Shown here piece by piece: positions 62,455 to 64,000 of a stretch of DNA of 64,000 nucleotides (position 1 is its first letter; each line of letters starts with the position of its first letter). The stretch lies in assembly GCA_000335715.1 (NCBI GenBank), contig AMYZ01000018.1, forward strand, positions 24,111 to 88,110. The letters are read 5' to 3'. The notes beneath the pieces are model-generated. The model saw only the letters and a list, made by a program, of their open reading frames with translations, made no database searches and was not told where the DNA came from. This DNA comes from a beta proteobacterium L13 (GTDB taxonomy: Bacteria; Pseudomonadota; Gammaproteobacteria; Burkholderiales; Chromobacteriaceae). A program made the translations under genes and the position numbers.

Positions 62455-64000
62455 AAATGAAAAGCTTTAAAATTTCAGGATGGCGATCGTTTGACAGTAA
62501 TGGAGTTTCTGTTGATGGCTTAAAAAGAGTAAACCTGTTTATTGGTCAGAATAATACTGGGAAATCAAATATTTCCAAATTTTTTATGTCCATTAGAATG
62601 GCTGCGGAAAATAGCTCCAATGGAAATGGAAAGTACCACAAAATTAATCATGTGCAAGACAAATCTAACACATGGGGATGGGCCGGCGGTGACATTTGTG
62701 CTGAGGTAACTCTAGATAAAGACGATACTGCAACATTACCCAATGTGCATTTTAAAGTAGGTGATGTAGATATTGGGCTGGGTGTCTTGTTCTCTGGGAA
62801 TGAGTATATGCTTTCTGTGAAGATTAATGGTACGAATCTTCTGGATCCAGATTCAAAAAATTCCAGCCTACGGATATATGATTTTTCTGAAGAAGAATAC
62901 ACGGATCTTACTGAGGATGTTCCAGGCTATAGTGATACGCCAAAATATTGGGACACTCTTTTAGATTCCTTAGTTTTTGTAGACCCAGTAAGACATTTTC
63001 AACGTGGCTCAGAAAATAGGCTGGCTTATTATTTTGACGGGGCAAATATATTAACAGAAATTGATAAAATTTCCAAAACGGACTCTAGCCGACCTGTATG
63101 GCTTCAGTTTAAGAAAAAAATGAAGTCATGGCTTGAAAATATATTAAATGAAGACATTGAGCAGATTGAGTTTGCCGACGGAGAGTTGAGACTCCAACTA
63201 AATAGAGGGGAAACGCCAATTTTGGCTAAATTATCAGAGCTTGGCACTGGCGTTTCCCAGGTGGTCATGTTGCTGTCTCATCTCTATCTAAACAAAGATA
63301 AAGTCCTAAATGTTTTCCTGGAAGAGCCCGAATCAAATTTGCATCCTGAGGCTTTAATAAAGTTAATAAAAATTATTAATGACGACCTTGGTCGGCACAA
63401 TTTTTTCATAACTACCCACTCATCGTGCCTGATTGACCAAGCGAAAGATGACTGGTCTATTTACCAAGTTTCTCGAAAACTTGCTGAGCCGTCAAAAATT
63501 TCTCCTTGCACTACTTTTTTACGTAAATACAATCTGCTGGATGATCTTGGTGTGCGCCCTTCTCAGTTATTGCAGGCCAACTTAATCATTTGGGTTGAAG
63601 GACCCAGTGATAGAATATATATTAATAAATGGATACATGAATTCTCCGGGGGGGAGTATCAAGAGGGACTTCATTTTTCTTATGTCTACTATGGCGGGTC
63701 TAATCTTAGTGGATTTAGCTTGTTAGGCGACGAAGAAATTGACGATCGAGTAGACATCTTTAAGACAAGTCGCTACGTGGCAATTGTATGTGACTCAGAC
63801 TGCTCTTCCGAGTCAGATTGGAATTCTGGGGAATTTAAGAGTCGCGTTGATCACATTAAGCAAAAAATCAAGTCTCTAGGAGAGGTTGATGGAGGGGGGG
63901 CGCGTCATGTTGATGATTATGTAATGCTTTGGATTACCAATGGAAGGGAAATTGAAAACTATATCCCTGACAATCTATTTAGGGGTGCGCTACTAGATGG
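62451..64000 (+). CDS. OLD-like ATPase with TOPRIM-type region (partial, runs off the window)
   Basis: At least 516 residues. ISGWRSFDSNGVSVDGLKRV leads to Walker A FIGQNNTGKSNISKF; LSELGTGVSQVVMLLSHLYL (signature-like), NVFLEEPESNLHPEAL (Walker B) and FFITTHSSCLI complete the ATPase. A TOPRIM-like section follows: IIWVEGPSDRIYINKW (Glu) and VAIVCDSDCSSESDWN (Asp-x-Asp). It is coupled to herA by ATGA. I infer an OLD-type nuclease effector driven with HerA. The stop lies beyond the window. Confidence 0.82.
   Translation, partial: MKMKSFKISGWRSFDSNGVSVDGLKRVNLFIGQNNTGKSNISKFFMSIRMAAENSSNGNGKYHKINHVQDKSNTWGWAGGDICAEVTLDKDDTATLPNVHFKVGDVDIGLGVLFSGNEYMLSVKINGTNLLDPDSKNSSLRIYDFSEEEYTDLTEDVPGYSDTPKYWDTLLDSLVFVDPVRHFQRGSENRLAYYFDGANILTEIDKISKTDSSRPVWLQFKKKMKSWLENILNEDIEQIEFADGELRLQLNRGETPILAKLSELGTGVSQVVMLLSHLYLNKDKVLNVFLEEPESNLHPEALIKLIKIINDDLGRHNFFITTHSSCLIDQAKDDWSIYQVSRKLAEPSKISPCTTFLRKYNLLDDLGVRPSQLLQANLIIWVEGPSDRIYINKWIHEFSGGEYQEGLHFSYVYYGGSNLSGFSLLGDEEIDDRVDIFKTSRYVAIVCDSDCSSESDWNSGEFKSRVDHIKQKIKSLGEVDGGGARHVDDYVMLWITNGREIENYIPDNLFRGALLD

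Noticed and set aside
16000..64000. tRNA gene as island attachment site
   Set aside because: No cloverleaf with a GGTTCGANNCC arm was seen at either visible boundary.

Overview
The window joins about 16 kb of ordinary GC-rich chromosome to about 48 kb of mosaic genomic island that runs off the right edge. The chromosomal part (argG, a DUF2788 protein, a cold-shock/DUF1294 fusion, yajQ, a YghU-type glutathione transferase, a pirin, an RlmN/Cfr-type radical SAM enzyme, slyD, and many c-di-GMP and chemotaxis genes) looks like a free-living, motile betaproteobacterium. Neisseriales/Chromobacteriaceae is my best guess from gene style; no rRNA or other taxonomic marker is present.

Region 1 (1-16.1 kb) holds housekeeping genes plus a c-di-GMP/chemotaxis cluster: a GGDEF cyclase, a CSS-EAL phosphodiesterase, and a tight four-gene run HD-GYP, PAS-MCP, MCP and a small HTH protein behind a perfect FNR/Anr-type box. 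A 9-base word, GTTGGCCGC, occurs twelve times here, mostly between genes, and I did not see it in the island. The left island boundary lies close to a truncated DUF6979-like gene at about 16.1 kb.

Region 2 (16.1-24.2 kb) holds the first Tn7-like module, on the minus strand: tnsA, tnsB, tnsC and a long tniQ/tnsD, coupled by ATGA-type overlaps, with an XRE gene, a fragment and a dead IS3 remnant beyond tniQ.

Region 3 (24.2-52.4 kb) is cargo dominated by anti-phage genes. In order: a CoiA-like protein, a membrane/zinc protein, a pair of small exported proteins sharing a GDKSPAIN motif, a DUF3883 protein, a HEPN-like protein, a Septu-type pair (ATPase plus HNH), an IS3-family element, and a Gabija pair (gajA, gajB). 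These are followed by a large same-strand set that I do not recognise as a named system: NERD-helicase, Mrr-like nuclease fusion, SF1 helicase with a C-terminal nuclease domain, a GHKL ATPase stub, and a TPR-CHAT protease. Two members of this set share a conserved upstream element.

Region 4 (52.6-60.1 kb) holds a second complete Tn7-like module in the same order and strand, with a frameshifted HEPN gene on its cargo side and an XRE regulator upstream of tnsA. Region 5 (60.2-64 kb) has an sbcC 3' fragment and then a coupled HerA ATPase and OLD-like ATPase/TOPRIM gene, cut by the window end. The island therefore looks like stacked or nested Tn7-like elements whose cargo is a defence arsenal. 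The exact transposon ends could not be fixed by eye.
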